Of a stretch of 64,000 nucleotides of DNA, positions 43,996 through 51,664 are shown piece by piece. How positions within the stretch are numbered: the stretch's first letter is position 1; each line of letters starts with the position of its first letter. The notes below the pieces were generated by a model. That model searched no databases. It saw nothing but the letters and a program-made list of their open reading frames with translations, and was not told where the DNA came from. The stretch spans positions 62,001 through 126,000 of the forward strand of contig NZ_CAAHFB010000002.1 in NCBI RefSeq assembly GCF_900880625.1, in the 5' to 3' direction. A program made the position numbers and the translations under genes. The DNA is from Halorhabdus rudnickae (GTDB taxonomy: Archaea; Halobacteriota; Halobacteria; Halobacteriales; Haloarculaceae).

Positions 43996-45360
43996 ATGGC
44001 TGTACTGGACGACCTCTCGGGGTTCGAGTTTGAGGACCTGATGGAAGACGTGTTCCGTAACCTCGGCTACGAGAACGTCCGGCAGGCCGAGCGGACGGCT
44101 GACGAGGGCCGGGACGTCCTAATGGAGGAAGTCGTCGATGGGACGCGACGGGCGATAGTCGTCGAGTGCAAGCATACTGGGACGGTCGGCCGTCCGGTCG
44201 TCCAGAAGCTGCACTCGGCCATCGCGACGTTCGACTTTGACGGTCCAAAGCGTGGGATGGTCGCCACTACTGGTCGATTTACGAACCCTGCCGAGGAGTA
44301 CGCAGATCGACTCCAGCAGAACGGTGATCCTCATCCCATCGAGCTGATCGACGGCGAGGACCTCCGGGAGATCGCCGACGAGATTGGTCTCGATCTCTAC
44401 AACGGCCGCATCGAGATCCTCTGTGACGAGACGCTTCGACCTTACGACCCGGCGGCGGACGTCGACGCACCTGTCCAGGAGGCGTTCCGCGACATCGAGA
44501 ATATCGAGGCCGCGGATCTCCCGGTGCCGCACTCGCAGGTGACGTTCCGACCGGTGGTTGCGATCACCGCCGACACGAATGCTGTCTTCGAGACCTCTGT
44601 CGGTGTCATCCACCGGATCAACGACCGCACACAGTTCGTTGTCCACGCTGAGCGCGGCCAGCCGAAGGTGGCCGACGACGATGTCGCGACGCTGGTCACC
44701 GAGAACTTCCACGCGACGGTTCCCCTCGACACCGAGCAGTTTACCGATGTATTCGACGACGTCGAGGAGCGCCGGTTCGGGCAGACCCAAACGGAGTACA
44801 AGGAGTGGGCTGTTGACCGTCTTCAGGACTACCACACGACGACGGTGACCTACACTGGCGACAACAACGTCACCTACAATAAGACGTGTGAGCCGAATCT
44901 CTCGGACATCTCAGTGCAATCGATCGAGCCGGTGTACCTCCCCGAAATTCGGCAGACGACGGAGATACTGGAGTATTCGTATCCGTACGAATACTATGCT
45001 GCTGGGCCCTCACGGGTTACGCTGGAGGACGGCATTCATCGGTGCGTCCACTGCGAGACGAGCGGCGTCGACGAGACCTACACGTACTGTCCGAACTGCG
45101 GGGCGATTGCCTGCGATAGCCACCGCAAGACCGAACGGCTCGAAGGGGAGCCGGTCTGTACCGGCTGTGCAGTGACTGAACGGTTCGCACTGAAGACGAA
45201 GTACTTCTACGACGAGGAGAACCTCGAGGCGTTCCGCAAGGAGTACGCCGAGATGACCCTCCACGAGAAGGCGATGGAGAACAAGCTACTGGCTGGCGGG
45301 AGTGTAGTTGCGACCCTGTTAATCGTCCTCGGCGTTCTCGTGATCGGCGGCATCATCTAA
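43996..45360 (+). CDS. Mrr-type restriction endonuclease with zinc ribbons and a C-terminal membrane anchor
   Basis: 454 residues. The N-terminal domain has the Mrr/PD-(D/E)xK layout: FEDLMEDVFRNLGYENV, DEGRDVL near residues 35-41 and VECKH near 55-59, then a GMVATTGRF..PA segment. The middle 200 residues are not assigned. The C-terminal part carries CVHCETSG, CPNCGAIAC and CTGCA, which look like zinc ribbons, and ends with a strongly hydrophobic segment (about residues 430-454). Family knowledge: Mrr nucleases cut modified DNA. A membrane anchor suggests action on incoming DNA at the envelope, which is inference. It is the only plus-strand gene between 34 and 52.8 kb. Confidence 0.8.
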   Translation: MAVLDDLSGFEFEDLMEDVFRNLGYENVRQAERTADEGRDVLMEEVVDGTRRAIVVECKHTGTVGRPVVQKLHSAIATFDFDGPKRGMVATTGRFTNPAEEYADRLQQNGDPHPIELIDGEDLREIADEIGLDLYNGRIEILCDETLRPYDPAADVDAPVQEAFRDIENIEAADLPVPHSQVTFRPVVAITADTNAVFETSVGVIHRINDRTQFVVHAERGQPKVADDDVATLVTENFHATVPLDTEQFTDVFDDVEERRFGQTQTEYKEWAVDRLQDYHTTTVTYTGDNNVTYNKTCEPNLSDISVQSIEPVYLPEIRQTTEILEYSYPYEYYAAGPSRVTLEDGIHRCVHCETSGVDETYTYCPNCGAIACDSHRKTERLEGEPVCTGCAVTERFALKTKYFYDEENLEAFRKEYAEMTLHEKAMENKLLAGGSVVATLLIVLGVLVIGGII

Positions 45361-45394
45361 CCTGAGCAACCTCTGCCTGCTGTGGGCGCAGCTG

Positions 45395-46345
45395 TTACCA
45401 CACTCCGTACTGCTCTTTGAGCGCCATATATTCGCCCTTCTTCGGGAGGATGACGGGCAGATCATCTGTCCTGTCGAAGTCTCCCTGAAGTGGTCGATAC
45501 AACGCGTCCACAGTCGGTTCCAGGTCGTACCACTGTGCGGTCTCGACGAGTGTCTCCTGATCGATATCCTCCGCCTCGATCAGCAGCATCGAATAGCTGA
45601 CTCGCCGGGATCCGCTATCGAGAAGGAGCGTATGGCACACGATTTCAGCAGGCGTTAGGCCCTCGTCTGGAGCATACCAGAACGGAGGCTCGCCGGCGAG
45701 GAAAAACTGTAGACCATACGCTGCAAACCGGCCCAGTCCGGTCATCTCCCAGTCCGGAGCTGCTTGGAGTGCGCCCGTATCCTCACCGGTCTGCACGCGA
45801 ACGAGTGCTCGCTTTGGATCACACCACGCGATCGTGGCGCTGGGGGCGACTTCCCGGACTCGGGCTCGATGTTCGTGTTCTACGGCGGCCCGAGCGAACG
45901 CCAACAGCGGCGAGACCTCGTCCCGGAGGGCGTATTTCGAATCGGATCTGGAGAGTAGTGCTCGGTGCTTGAGTGGTGATAACGCGCTATGGACACCTTG
46001 TCGAGTGATTCCGAGCCGATCTGCGATATCAGCGATGTGTCGTGGTCTATCGAGATACCAACACACGTGGAGTGTGGCTGGGGAGAGCAGTTCCGTCCAG
46101 TCTACGTGGCTGAACTCCGACTGAAGCGTGCGATACGCTTCGGTGACGGGATGTTCCGCGATGCGGACTCGACGCTGATTGCTGGGACCACGGGTTTCTG
46201 CGAGTAATCCCGCTGCGAGCAACTCATCGAGTACATCGTACAGATGTTCTCGTGAATACTCGGTTTCAGCCGCGAGTTCCTCCGGTGTCGCATCACGGCC
46301 GGTACTCAGCGCGTCAAGCACGGCGAGTCCGGCCTTCGTAATCAT
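45395..46345 (-). CDS. Protein with two winged-helix domains (regulator or antitoxin)
   Basis: 316 residues. A first wHTH lies at residues 1-65 (TPEELAAETEYSREHLYDVLDELLAAGLL) and a second near 95-135 (HIADIADRLGITRQGVHSALSPL). The C-terminal 150 residues form an unassigned mixed domain with WFLAGEPPFWYAP-like aromatic content. It converges on the Mrr-type gene with 34 bp between ends. The layout recalls antitoxin-like regulators of haloarchaeal nucleotidyltransferase pairs, but no toxin is adjacent. A TATA-like AT-rich stretch lies right upstream (46,350-46,385). Confidence 0.7.
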   Translation of the reverse strand: MITKAGLAVLDALSTGRDATPEELAAETEYSREHLYDVLDELLAAGLLAETRGPSNQRRVRIAEHPVTEAYRTLQSEFSHVDWTELLSPATLHVCWYLDRPRHIADIADRLGITRQGVHSALSPLKHRALLSRSDSKYALRDEVSPLLAFARAAVEHEHRARVREVAPSATIAWCDPKRALVRVQTGEDTGALQAAPDWEMTGLGRFAAYGLQFFLAGEPPFWYAPDEGLTPAEIVCHTLLLDSGSRRVSYSMLLIEAEDIDQETLVETAQWYDLEPTVDALYRPLQGDFDRTDDLPVILPKKGEYMALKEQYGVW

Positions 46346-46389
46346 ATAAGTCCTTCTAAATCCTAACTATATAAATACGATTTGGGATT

Positions 46390-46974
46390 TTACTTGACGA
46401 CTGCTTCGCCCCGGACCAATTCTGTGAGCGCGTCCTCGAGCGACCCGTGGAATTGCCAGTTGGCCTGCTCGAAGGCCTCGTCGGTCGGGCCGTCCCAGCG
46501 GGGGAACGCGGAATGATCGCTCACTTTGACGGTCCACTCGGTCGGCTCGTCGAACGGGTTCTCCGTCGGGAGTTCCACGATGTAGAGGTACTCCTCGTCG
46601 CCGTGGATGCCGTCAGCCGGATTCTCGACGCCGTGGCCCAGCAGGAACAGCGGCTGGTCGAGGTGCTCCATGTTGGACGGCTCGAGAAGATCCGCTGGCT
46701 GAGCCGCGTCGATCGTTCGCTCTGGGTCGCCATCTAGATAGAGGCCGACCGTCGAGAGCTTATCGAGGAACACGAACGTCGCCGCCGTGTAGCCCGGTCC
46801 GCGTTCGGCCTGGGTCGCATCGAGAAGTTCTTTCAGCTGTGCGAGATCCCGGAGGACGCTCCCCGGGTAGCCATCCGAATGCCGGTACACCTGCGCGACG
46901 CGGTCGGCGCTGCCACCTATCTCATCGGTCTGTTCGACTCGTTGGACGAATCGGAGTTGACTCCGTGTCGACAT
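46390..46974 (-). CDS. Hypothetical protein, 194 aa
   Basis: Start at the ATG at 46,974, following a hairpin of the repeat family; upstream in-frame codons lie within that element and are unlikely to be coding. It has a GYTAATFVFLDKLSTVGLYLDGD centre and YLYIVELPTENPFDEPTEWTVKV. Acidic and soluble; no family recognised. Confidence 0.6.
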   Translation of the reverse strand: MSTRSQLRFVQRVEQTDEIGGSADRVAQVYRHSDGYPGSVLRDLAQLKELLDATQAERGPGYTAATFVFLDKLSTVGLYLDGDPERTIDAAQPADLLEPSNMEHLDQPLFLLGHGVENPADGIHGDEEYLYIVELPTENPFDEPTEWTVKVSDHSAFPRWDGPTDEAFEQANWQFHGSLEDALTELVRGEAVVK

Positions 46975-46993
46975 CGGTACTCGCCGGCGCGTG

Positions 46994-47030
46994 TGCGCCG
47001 GCACCCATCGCCGGCGCAGAAACAACACCA
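46994..47030 (-). promoter_or_regulatory. ACCCATC-loop hairpin upstream of the 194-aa gene
   Basis: TGCGCCGGC (46,994-47,002) - ACCCATC - GCCGGCGCA (47,010-47,018), a perfect 9-bp stem, then GAAACAACACC. Its stem differs completely from copy 43,882 while loop and flank are kept. Confidence 0.85.
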
Positions 47031-47056
47031 CACAGTCGTAGCGGGATTGCAATCCG

Positions 47057-47452
47057 CTATGCGAGATGTGACACCTCGTCTGGTTCCTCCATGTCGTCGA
47101 ATTCACCACGCTCGACCGGCTCCCAATCCTCCCCAGGTGCTGGACTCCACCAGTCGACTTTGTAGGCCCCCGGTGCGCCGAGGACTTTCACCCGTGCCGA
47201 GCCGCCAGGTAGGTCGCGACGGAGCTTCTCATCGACGTGAAGGTTCCACGTCGAGTCGGTGTCGAAGCAAGCGAGCACAGCCTCCTCGTAGCCACGATCT
47301 TCTCGGGACTCTCGGAGGACGACCTGCGTGTTACAGTTCTTGCAGAACACTCCCTCGAAGGGAATGTGGGTGAACACTTCTTGCCCGCAGACGGGACACC
47401 AGAGGAACTCGAACAGTGCCTCGCTGTGTCGGTCGAGTACTTCGAGACTCAT
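47057..47452 (-). CDS. Zinc-ribbon protein, DUF7567-like
   Basis: 131 residues from the ATG at 47,452. Two CxxC pairs (CPVCG and CKNC) within the first 50 residues make a clear zinc ribbon, after a conserved MSLEVLDRHSEALFEF start. The C-terminus has YKVDWWSPAPGEDWEPVERGEFDD. DUF7567 is from memory. Likely a small nucleic-acid-binding or regulatory protein. A variant of the hairpin family lies upstream (47,475). Confidence 0.68.
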   Translation of the reverse strand: MSLEVLDRHSEALFEFLWCPVCGQEVFTHIPFEGVFCKNCNTQVVLRESREDRGYEEAVLACFDTDSTWNLHVDEKLRRDLPGGSARVKVLGAPGAYKVDWWSPAPGEDWEPVERGEFDDMEEPDEVSHLA

Positions 47453-47474
47453 TGTTGGGCCGACCCGGTTCGAC

Positions 47475-47510
47475 CGGGTCACTCTCTCCGCCCCGGCCGA
47501 AAAACATCCT
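47475..47510 (-). promoter_or_regulatory. Variant hairpin upstream of the DUF7567-like gene
   Basis: CCGGG-TCACTCTCTCCGCC-CCGG followed by CCGAAAAACATC. The loop differs from the main consensus, but the stem, the position and the GAAAAAC flank agree. Confidence 0.5.
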
Positions 47511-47524
47511 GCGTGTGTACGTTC

Positions 47525-47890
47525 TCAGCGTTCAGAGCCGTAGACGATGCGCGAGGGGGCTTCGTACCCACAGTCCGGGCAGTCGTACCAGCGCTGTACC
47601 TTCGCTCCATCAGCTGCCTTCTCACCGACGAGGACGTCGTCATTCGGACACTCCGGACAGTTTAGTTCCGGCGCTGGCCGCTCCCGAAGCGCATCCCGAA
47701 ATGCGGTCGCCTCTTTTGCCTCGTAGCCCCGCGACCAGATCGGGTAGCCGTCGACGAGGATCGCCCCGCGCCATTTGTACCGGTACGACTCCGGAGCCTG
47801 ATGGAGGACGGCTCGGGCCCCGGTCTCGGTGTTTCGATACGCGAGTGTTGGAGTACGACTTTCCCGGGACCAGTTGGTGATTCGTGGCAT
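47525..47890 (-). CDS. Zinc-ribbon protein, DUF7568-like
   Basis: 121 residues. The N-terminal half is a small beta-rich domain (YKWRGAILVDGYPIWSRGYEAKEA) and the C-terminal half a zinc ribbon (CPEC...CPDCG). It starts directly after the 166-aa gene stop (47,897), so they probably share a transcript. Function unknown; a nucleic-acid role is likely from the ribbon. The family name is from memory. Confidence 0.65.
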   Translation of the reverse strand: MPRITNWSRESRTPTLAYRNTETGARAVLHQAPESYRYKWRGAILVDGYPIWSRGYEAKEATAFRDALRERPAPELNCPECPNDDVLVGEKAADGAKVQRWYDCPDCGYEAPSRIVYGSER

Positions 47891-47896
47891 CGTCAG

Positions 47897-48397
47897 TCAG
47901 AAGTGGACGTCTGCGGGGACGATCCAGAGCGTCTGGCTGTCTTCCTCTTCCTCGAGGACACGATCGAGCTGATCGCGGTGGCGAATCCCCATCGCGTGCT
48001 GGTCGTACATCGGTACTGATGGCCCCTCGTAGGCGCCGACCTGATGGAAGGCGTGTCGGGCGAGGTCCTCATCACGCATAATCTCCTCATCGCTGAGCTC
48101 GTCGAGCGCCTCTTTCACGCGGTCGAGATTCCGCTGGAACTCTTCCTTTGTGGCGTTCCAGGCTCGATCGAGCAGTTCACCGCCCGCCTCTGAATTGATG
48201 GGTGCTGCCGTCGGTAGGTCTCCCCAGCGAGCCTTCCCGGCGACCGTCGTATCCTCTTCGTCGAAGGTGCAGTAGTAGTCAAACACGGCGCAGCCGTGGG
48301 GGTTCGCCCCGACGAGACGGTCGAAGACTGCTTTCCCCTCGACCAGGGCGTCGTGCTGTGTCGGTGCCTCGACCAACGCGTAGATGACCATATGCAT
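47897..48397 (-). CDS. Hypothetical protein, 166 aa
   Basis: 166 residues beginning MHMVIYALVEAPTQHDALVEG, with a DYYCTFDEEDTTVAGKARWG segment and a helical C-terminus ending LWIVPADVHF. A conserved haloarchaeal plasmid protein type as far as I recall, without a known function. GAGGTGA precedes the ATG, so the transcript has a leader; the hairpin at 48,455 lies in it. Confidence 0.65.
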   Translation of the reverse strand: MHMVIYALVEAPTQHDALVEGKAVFDRLVGANPHGCAVFDYYCTFDEEDTTVAGKARWGDLPTAAPINSEAGGELLDRAWNATKEEFQRNLDRVKEALDELSDEEIMRDEDLARHAFHQVGAYEGPSVPMYDQHAMGIRHRDQLDRVLEEEEDSQTLWIVPADVHF

Positions 48398-48454
48398 CTT
48401 TGTTCACCTCGAAGCGCCGACTCACCGGGCACTGCTCGGCTTTGTCTGCTCGGT

Positions 48455-48487
48455 GCGCCGGCACCCCTCGCCGGCGTTCGAAAAAAC
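48455..48487 (-). promoter_or_regulatory. ACCCCTC-loop hairpin upstream of the 166-aa gene
   Basis: CGCCGGC (48,456-48,462) - ACCCCTC - GCCGGCG (48,470-48,476), a perfect 7-bp stem, then TTCGAAAAAAC. Confidence 0.85.
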
Positions 48488-48506
48488 TCGCTTCGCGAGA
48501 TCGCGT

Positions 48507-48932
48507 TCAGGAATCGCCTGTCCGCTCGACGGTGATCGTCAGGTCGCCCGACTCGTAGTCGGCCTCGAAGTCGACGCTGAACGCGCCGGATTCGTAGGCG
48601 GCGTGGTAGGCACGGTGTCGTTCGAGCGATCCGGTCGCCTTGAAGTGGAAGAACGCAGCTGAGGTGTAGGGCTTGCTCTGGGTTTCGACCTGCGACTCGA
48701 CGGATGCGGGGAGCGCGATTTGTGGTGTGTCCGTATCGATGCTCGCAGCGAACGCCTTTGCTTCCTGGACGGTGGCCTGCGAATGTGCGGGCGTCTCGCC
48801 GGTTAGCACGTTCACCGGGGTTTCTGTGTCGTCGGTGAACAGGACATCGTGGAAGGTGCGCGTCCCGAGGACTGCATCGGGACCTAACTCGCAATCGTGG
48901 AATGGATCGTCGTCTGGTTTTTCGGGCATCAA
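48507..48932 (-). CDS. Hypothetical protein, 141 aa
   Basis: 141 acidic residues. The first half has ELGPDAVLGTRTFHDVLF and TPVNVLTGETPAHSQATVQEAK. The C-terminus looks like a beta-hairpin (FSVDFEADYESGDLTITVER). No family recognised. A variant hairpin lies just upstream. Confidence 0.58.
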   Translation of the reverse strand: MMPEKPDDDPFHDCELGPDAVLGTRTFHDVLFTDDTETPVNVLTGETPAHSQATVQEAKAFAASIDTDTPQIALPASVESQVETQSKPYTSAAFFHFKATGSLERHRAYHAAYESGAFSVDFEADYESGDLTITVERTGDS

Positions 48933-48947
48933 ATCACGAGCCTACGG

Positions 48948-48980
48948 TGGGCCTCAGTCCTTTCTGGCCCAGAAAACCAC
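48948..48980 (-). promoter_or_regulatory. Variant hairpin upstream of the 141-aa gene
   Basis: GGGCC-TCAGTCCTTTCT-GGCCC followed by AGAAAACCAC in plus-strand reading. The stem, position and A-rich flank match the repeat family; the loop is divergent. Confidence 0.5.
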
Positions 48981-49003
48981 TTTCTGCTTCGACGCAGATC
49001 GAC

Positions 49004-49666
49004 CTACGTCCGGCTGAGTGTCGCGTCCGGAGACGGTGTTTCACCGCTCGGGATGCGCAACTCTTGGCGCTTCCCGACCCACTCGCCGAGCTTCTGCTTG
49101 AGGTACTGGCGAGCCGTCGACTGGGTGAACACACCCTTGTCGACCATATCGCCAACGACGTCTTTCAGCGCCTGGAACTTCCCCTTCAGGTGGCCGTCGC
49201 CGACCGGCTCGCCGTCGTGCCACCGGACGGTGGCCAGCGCGCCGTTCCCAACTGTCTCGCCGTGGTCGATCGTCTCCGAATCGTACTGAAGGCCGAACCA
49301 TAGCGTCCGGTAGGCGGTCACCTCGAAGGTCGGCGACACAACGTAGAACGCCTCGTGATGGAGGTAGTCGAGATGGTCAGTGATGATCTCCTCGAGTGTG
49401 AGTCCGGTGGCGCGGGGTTTTGGCTCGACGACCGTCGACGGCCGATCTTCGTTGGCGAGGTAGCCGTCGACGCCATCTGCCTCGAGGCCATCGGCCAGCT
49501 CTGCGAGGAGCTGTTTCGCCCACTTGGAGTCGGTGTCGTCGCCACCGAACGGTGACTCAGCGGAAATCCGGTGCTTGAGCTTCAGGTTCGCAGCGCCCCA
49601 ATGAGAGTAGTGGAGCGTGTACTGTCCGTCTGCCCGTTCGTACGCAACGAGTGCGCGGTGACCCAT
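49004..49666 (-). CDS. DUF6735-like protein
   Basis: 220 residues from the ATG at 49,666, preceded by GAGGTGA. The N-terminus MGHRALVAYERADGQYTLHY followed by SHWGAANLKLKHRI is the conserved signature of haloarchaeal DUF6735 (from memory). A central HHEAFYVVSPTFEVTAYRTLWFGL block and a basic helical C-terminus are also visible. Function unknown. The upstream hairpin (49,704) and ribosome-binding site show a leadered transcript. Confidence 0.75.
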   Translation of the reverse strand: MGHRALVAYERADGQYTLHYSHWGAANLKLKHRISAESPFGGDDTDSKWAKQLLAELADGLEADGVDGYLANEDRPSTVVEPKPRATGLTLEEIITDHLDYLHHEAFYVVSPTFEVTAYRTLWFGLQYDSETIDHGETVGNGALATVRWHDGEPVGDGHLKGKFQALKDVVGDMVDKGVFTQSTARQYLKQKLGEWVGKRQELRIPSGETPSPDATLSRT

Positions 49667-49703
49667 TTGTACAATCACCTCGCAGGGCGACCCACTACTG
49701 GAT

Positions 49704-49734
49704 CGCCCCGCACCCCTCCCGGGGGATGAACAAC
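49704..49734 (-). promoter_or_regulatory. CACCCCTCC-loop hairpin upstream of the DUF6735-like gene
   Basis: CCCCG (49,706-49,710) - CACCCCTCC - CGGGG (49,720-49,724), then GATGAACAAC. It lies about 40 bp before the ATG. Confidence 0.8.
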
Positions 49735-49735
49735 T

Positions 49736-50116
49736 CTACTCGTCGATCGGTTCAGGGGAATCGAGGTCCGCGTGGAGGACTTCGCCGTCGCGAACCACGT
49801 ACCGCTTCGCCAGCACTGGGAAGCGGCACTTCGTGAACCCCGCTGTCTGGATGTCGAGTTTTTCGTCGGCTTCGAGGTGGTCGGCAAGGGTTCGAAGGAA
49901 CTCGTGGGTCACGATACCGCCCTCATAGTCAGGGAGCCCGTTCTCTCGCGCCTCGTACACTTCGAAATCGTCGAATCCCCAGATGGTGAGTTCGCCTTCG
50001 TCGGTTACCTCCCAGTCGAGCGTTCCGAAGCAGTAGCTCTCACAGAGTTCCCGGACTGCCTGTGGATCCGATACAATTGCACCGGTCGACGTCGTCGCAG
50101 CTTGTAGTGTCGCCAT
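49736..50116 (-). CDS. Hypothetical protein, 126 aa
   Basis: Start at the ATG at 50,116 after a hairpin of the repeat family. It begins MATLQAATTSTGAIVSDPQA, has an acidic middle (DWEVTDEGELTIWGFDDFEVYE) and a C-terminal part with CRFPVLAKRYVVRDGEVLHA. No family recognised. Probably one of the conserved accessory proteins of this plasmid type. Confidence 0.6.
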   Translation of the reverse strand: MATLQAATTSTGAIVSDPQAVRELCESYCFGTLDWEVTDEGELTIWGFDDFEVYEARENGLPDYEGGIVTHEFLRTLADHLEADEKLDIQTAGFTKCRFPVLAKRYVVRDGEVLHADLDSPEPIDE

Positions 50117-50133
50117 GTCTGGACTTACGGGGA

Positions 50134-50163
50134 AGCCCCGCACTCCTCTTGGGGGCGATAAAC
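50134..50163 (-). promoter_or_regulatory. CACTCCTCT-loop hairpin upstream of the 126-aa gene
   Basis: GCCCC (50,135-50,139) - GCACTCCTCTT - GGGGGC (50,151-50,156), then GATAAACC. It is 19 bp before the ATG. Confidence 0.75.
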
Positions 50164-50202
50164 CGACCCTGGAAGTACCCCTGGCGTGGACGGCGACATC
50201 GG

Positions 50203-50391
50203 TTAGGAGTCTGTTGGGGCGTCTGGCCCGTTTTCGTCCTCTCGTTGTGTGAGGAGACTCACGTCTTCCAGGAGGTCTCTCGCAGTCTCGACTCGCTCTT
50301 GATCCGCGTCGTCTAACCGGTCAACGTCGAGCCGGCTGAGATTGCTGAGTACACGATGCATCCGGTAGCCTTGTTCTACTTGTTGATCCAT
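50203..50391 (-). CDS. Small acidic helical protein, 62 aa
   Basis: 62 residues, predicted helical and acidic (LSRLDVDRLDDADQERVETARDLLED). No family recognised. It lies between the 126-aa gene and palindrome copy 7 (50,468-50,508), and may be the first gene after that repeat. No clear member of the hairpin family precedes it. Small size limits confidence. Confidence 0.5.
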   Translation of the reverse strand: MDQQVEQGYRMHRVLSNLSRLDVDRLDDADQERVETARDLLEDVSLLTQREDENGPDAPTDS

Positions 50392-50467
50392 CGGAACGCC
50401 TCACCACTTGCTGGCGCGCACAGACACCCCACCGTGACTGTCATCGGTCTTGAGGGTACTCGCCGCG

Positions 50468-50508
50468 TTAACCAACAAGGCCCATCCCAAGCAGGGTATG
50501 TTGGTTAA
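50468..50508. repeat. TTAACCAAC palindrome, copy 7
   Basis: Arms at 50,468-50,476 and 50,500-50,508, 23 bp apart. It begins 20 bp after the stop of the 291-aa zinc-finger gene and lies 77 bp before the start of the 62-aa gene. Confidence 0.88.
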
Positions 50509-50528
50509 CCGGCGATCTTCTTCCTGCC

Positions 50529-51404
50529 CTATTCTGGGGCAGGCCCGTAGCGAGGTGTGCCACACACCTGGCACTCCCAGATTGGTTGGCCTGTCCAGGT
50601 CTCGTCGGGGATCGACTCGCGTGTACTGAACCGATGCTCTGCTTCGCTCGTACAATGCTGGCACTCGAGGGTTGTAACGGTCGGAATTTCGGCTCCGCAA
50701 CTGGTGGATTCCGTTTCGCGGGGCATTGTTTCCACAGCGATTGCTGGGACGATCCACAGCTGGTCGCCGCCGTCAAGAGTGTGATCGAGGGACGACTCAT
50801 CACCGACTCCCTGGCCACGCTCGTCATAGACGCGTGGTATCTCCATCTGAGGGCGCTCGCTCCTCCCGTCCTCTTCCCACGCTATCCGCTCGCGGGCCGC
50901 TGTTAGCAACGCGTCGCCGGCCGCTGAGGTCGCCTCGACAGCAGCGGGGAGCGTGGGCCAGTGCTCGGTTAACTGGGGTGCGGGCTCGTCGTCGAGATCG
51001 TAGATGAGCGTACAGTCGTCGACGGGCTCGTCGTGGGTTGATGTGAGGAGTGTCGCTGCAGCTGCTCCTTTCGCGACAGCCCCATAGAACGTCCCAGATT
51101 CGACGAGGAACTGAATTACACCACAGAGCGCCTGTTCGGAACTCACAGCACCCGATTCTGACGCGGCGTCGAGTCTGTGTTCGAGGCAGAACCGGCATTT
51201 TCGCTGCGAAGCCGGGATCGATGCGCCACAGGAGACACAGGTCCGGTCTGTGTCGGTTGTTCCATCCGGATAGCCGCCCGAATGCGAGGCTTCGCGCTGA
51301 CGGGTTGGCTGGGCGTCTGCTGGCTGATCCAGCACCGGGTCAGTAACGAGAGCGCCCTCCCCGACAGGTTGGAACGCGTCTCGGTCAGGATTGTGGTCAG
51401 TCAT
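50529..51404 (-). CDS. Zinc-finger protein, 291 aa
   Basis: 291 residues with three likely metal sites: CVSCGASIPASQRKCRFCLEH near residue 60, ECQHC near 245 and CQVCG near 280. The middle is Ala-rich and helical (LVESGTFYGAVAKGAAAATLLTST). I recall this type from haloarchaeal plasmids, sometimes under unconvincing product names, so I leave it unnamed. Likely nucleic-acid- or protein-binding. It ends 20 bp before palindrome copy 7. Confidence 0.62.
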   Translation of the reverse strand: MTDHNPDRDAFQPVGEGALVTDPVLDQPADAQPTRQREASHSGGYPDGTTDTDRTCVSCGASIPASQRKCRFCLEHRLDAASESGAVSSEQALCGVIQFLVESGTFYGAVAKGAAAATLLTSTHDEPVDDCTLIYDLDDEPAPQLTEHWPTLPAAVEATSAAGDALLTAARERIAWEEDGRSERPQMEIPRVYDERGQGVGDESSLDHTLDGGDQLWIVPAIAVETMPRETESTSCGAEIPTVTTLECQHCTSEAEHRFSTRESIPDETWTGQPIWECQVCGTPRYGPAPE

Positions 51405-51664
51405 CGATTCGCTCTGCGTTTCCCTCGGTTTGGTATTTAAATTCCAGGGTGAGATTCGCGGGTAGGGTTCGACGACTACGGGTCCATCAGGTCGCCTGAG
51501 ACGGATTCAGTCACGGAGCTCAGCGACCGCTTGACCGACCTCGCGAACGTGCTTGCTACGCTCGATATCGAGCTCTGCAGATAGATGCTCGACAGCCTCT
51601 TCGAGGTCCATACCGGTCGATAGATTCTCCGTCTGTATGTAGGTGCTCCTCTACCGGATGCGTC
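51405..51664. other. Gap with a possible 34-aa reading frame
   Basis: 260 bp between the zinc-finger gene and the TFB gene. On the minus strand ATG 51,611 to TGA 51,507 encodes an acidic helical 34-residue peptide (MDLEEAVEHLSAELDIERSK...). It has haloarchaeal composition but no clear start signal. It may be a fragment of a larger lost gene. Otherwise empty. Confidence 0.3.

Noticed and set aside
22498-50508. CRISPR array or integron-type attC array formed by the TTAACCAAC palindromes
   Set aside because: Copies are kilobases apart with no regular spacers, and there is no Cas or integron integrase gene in the window.
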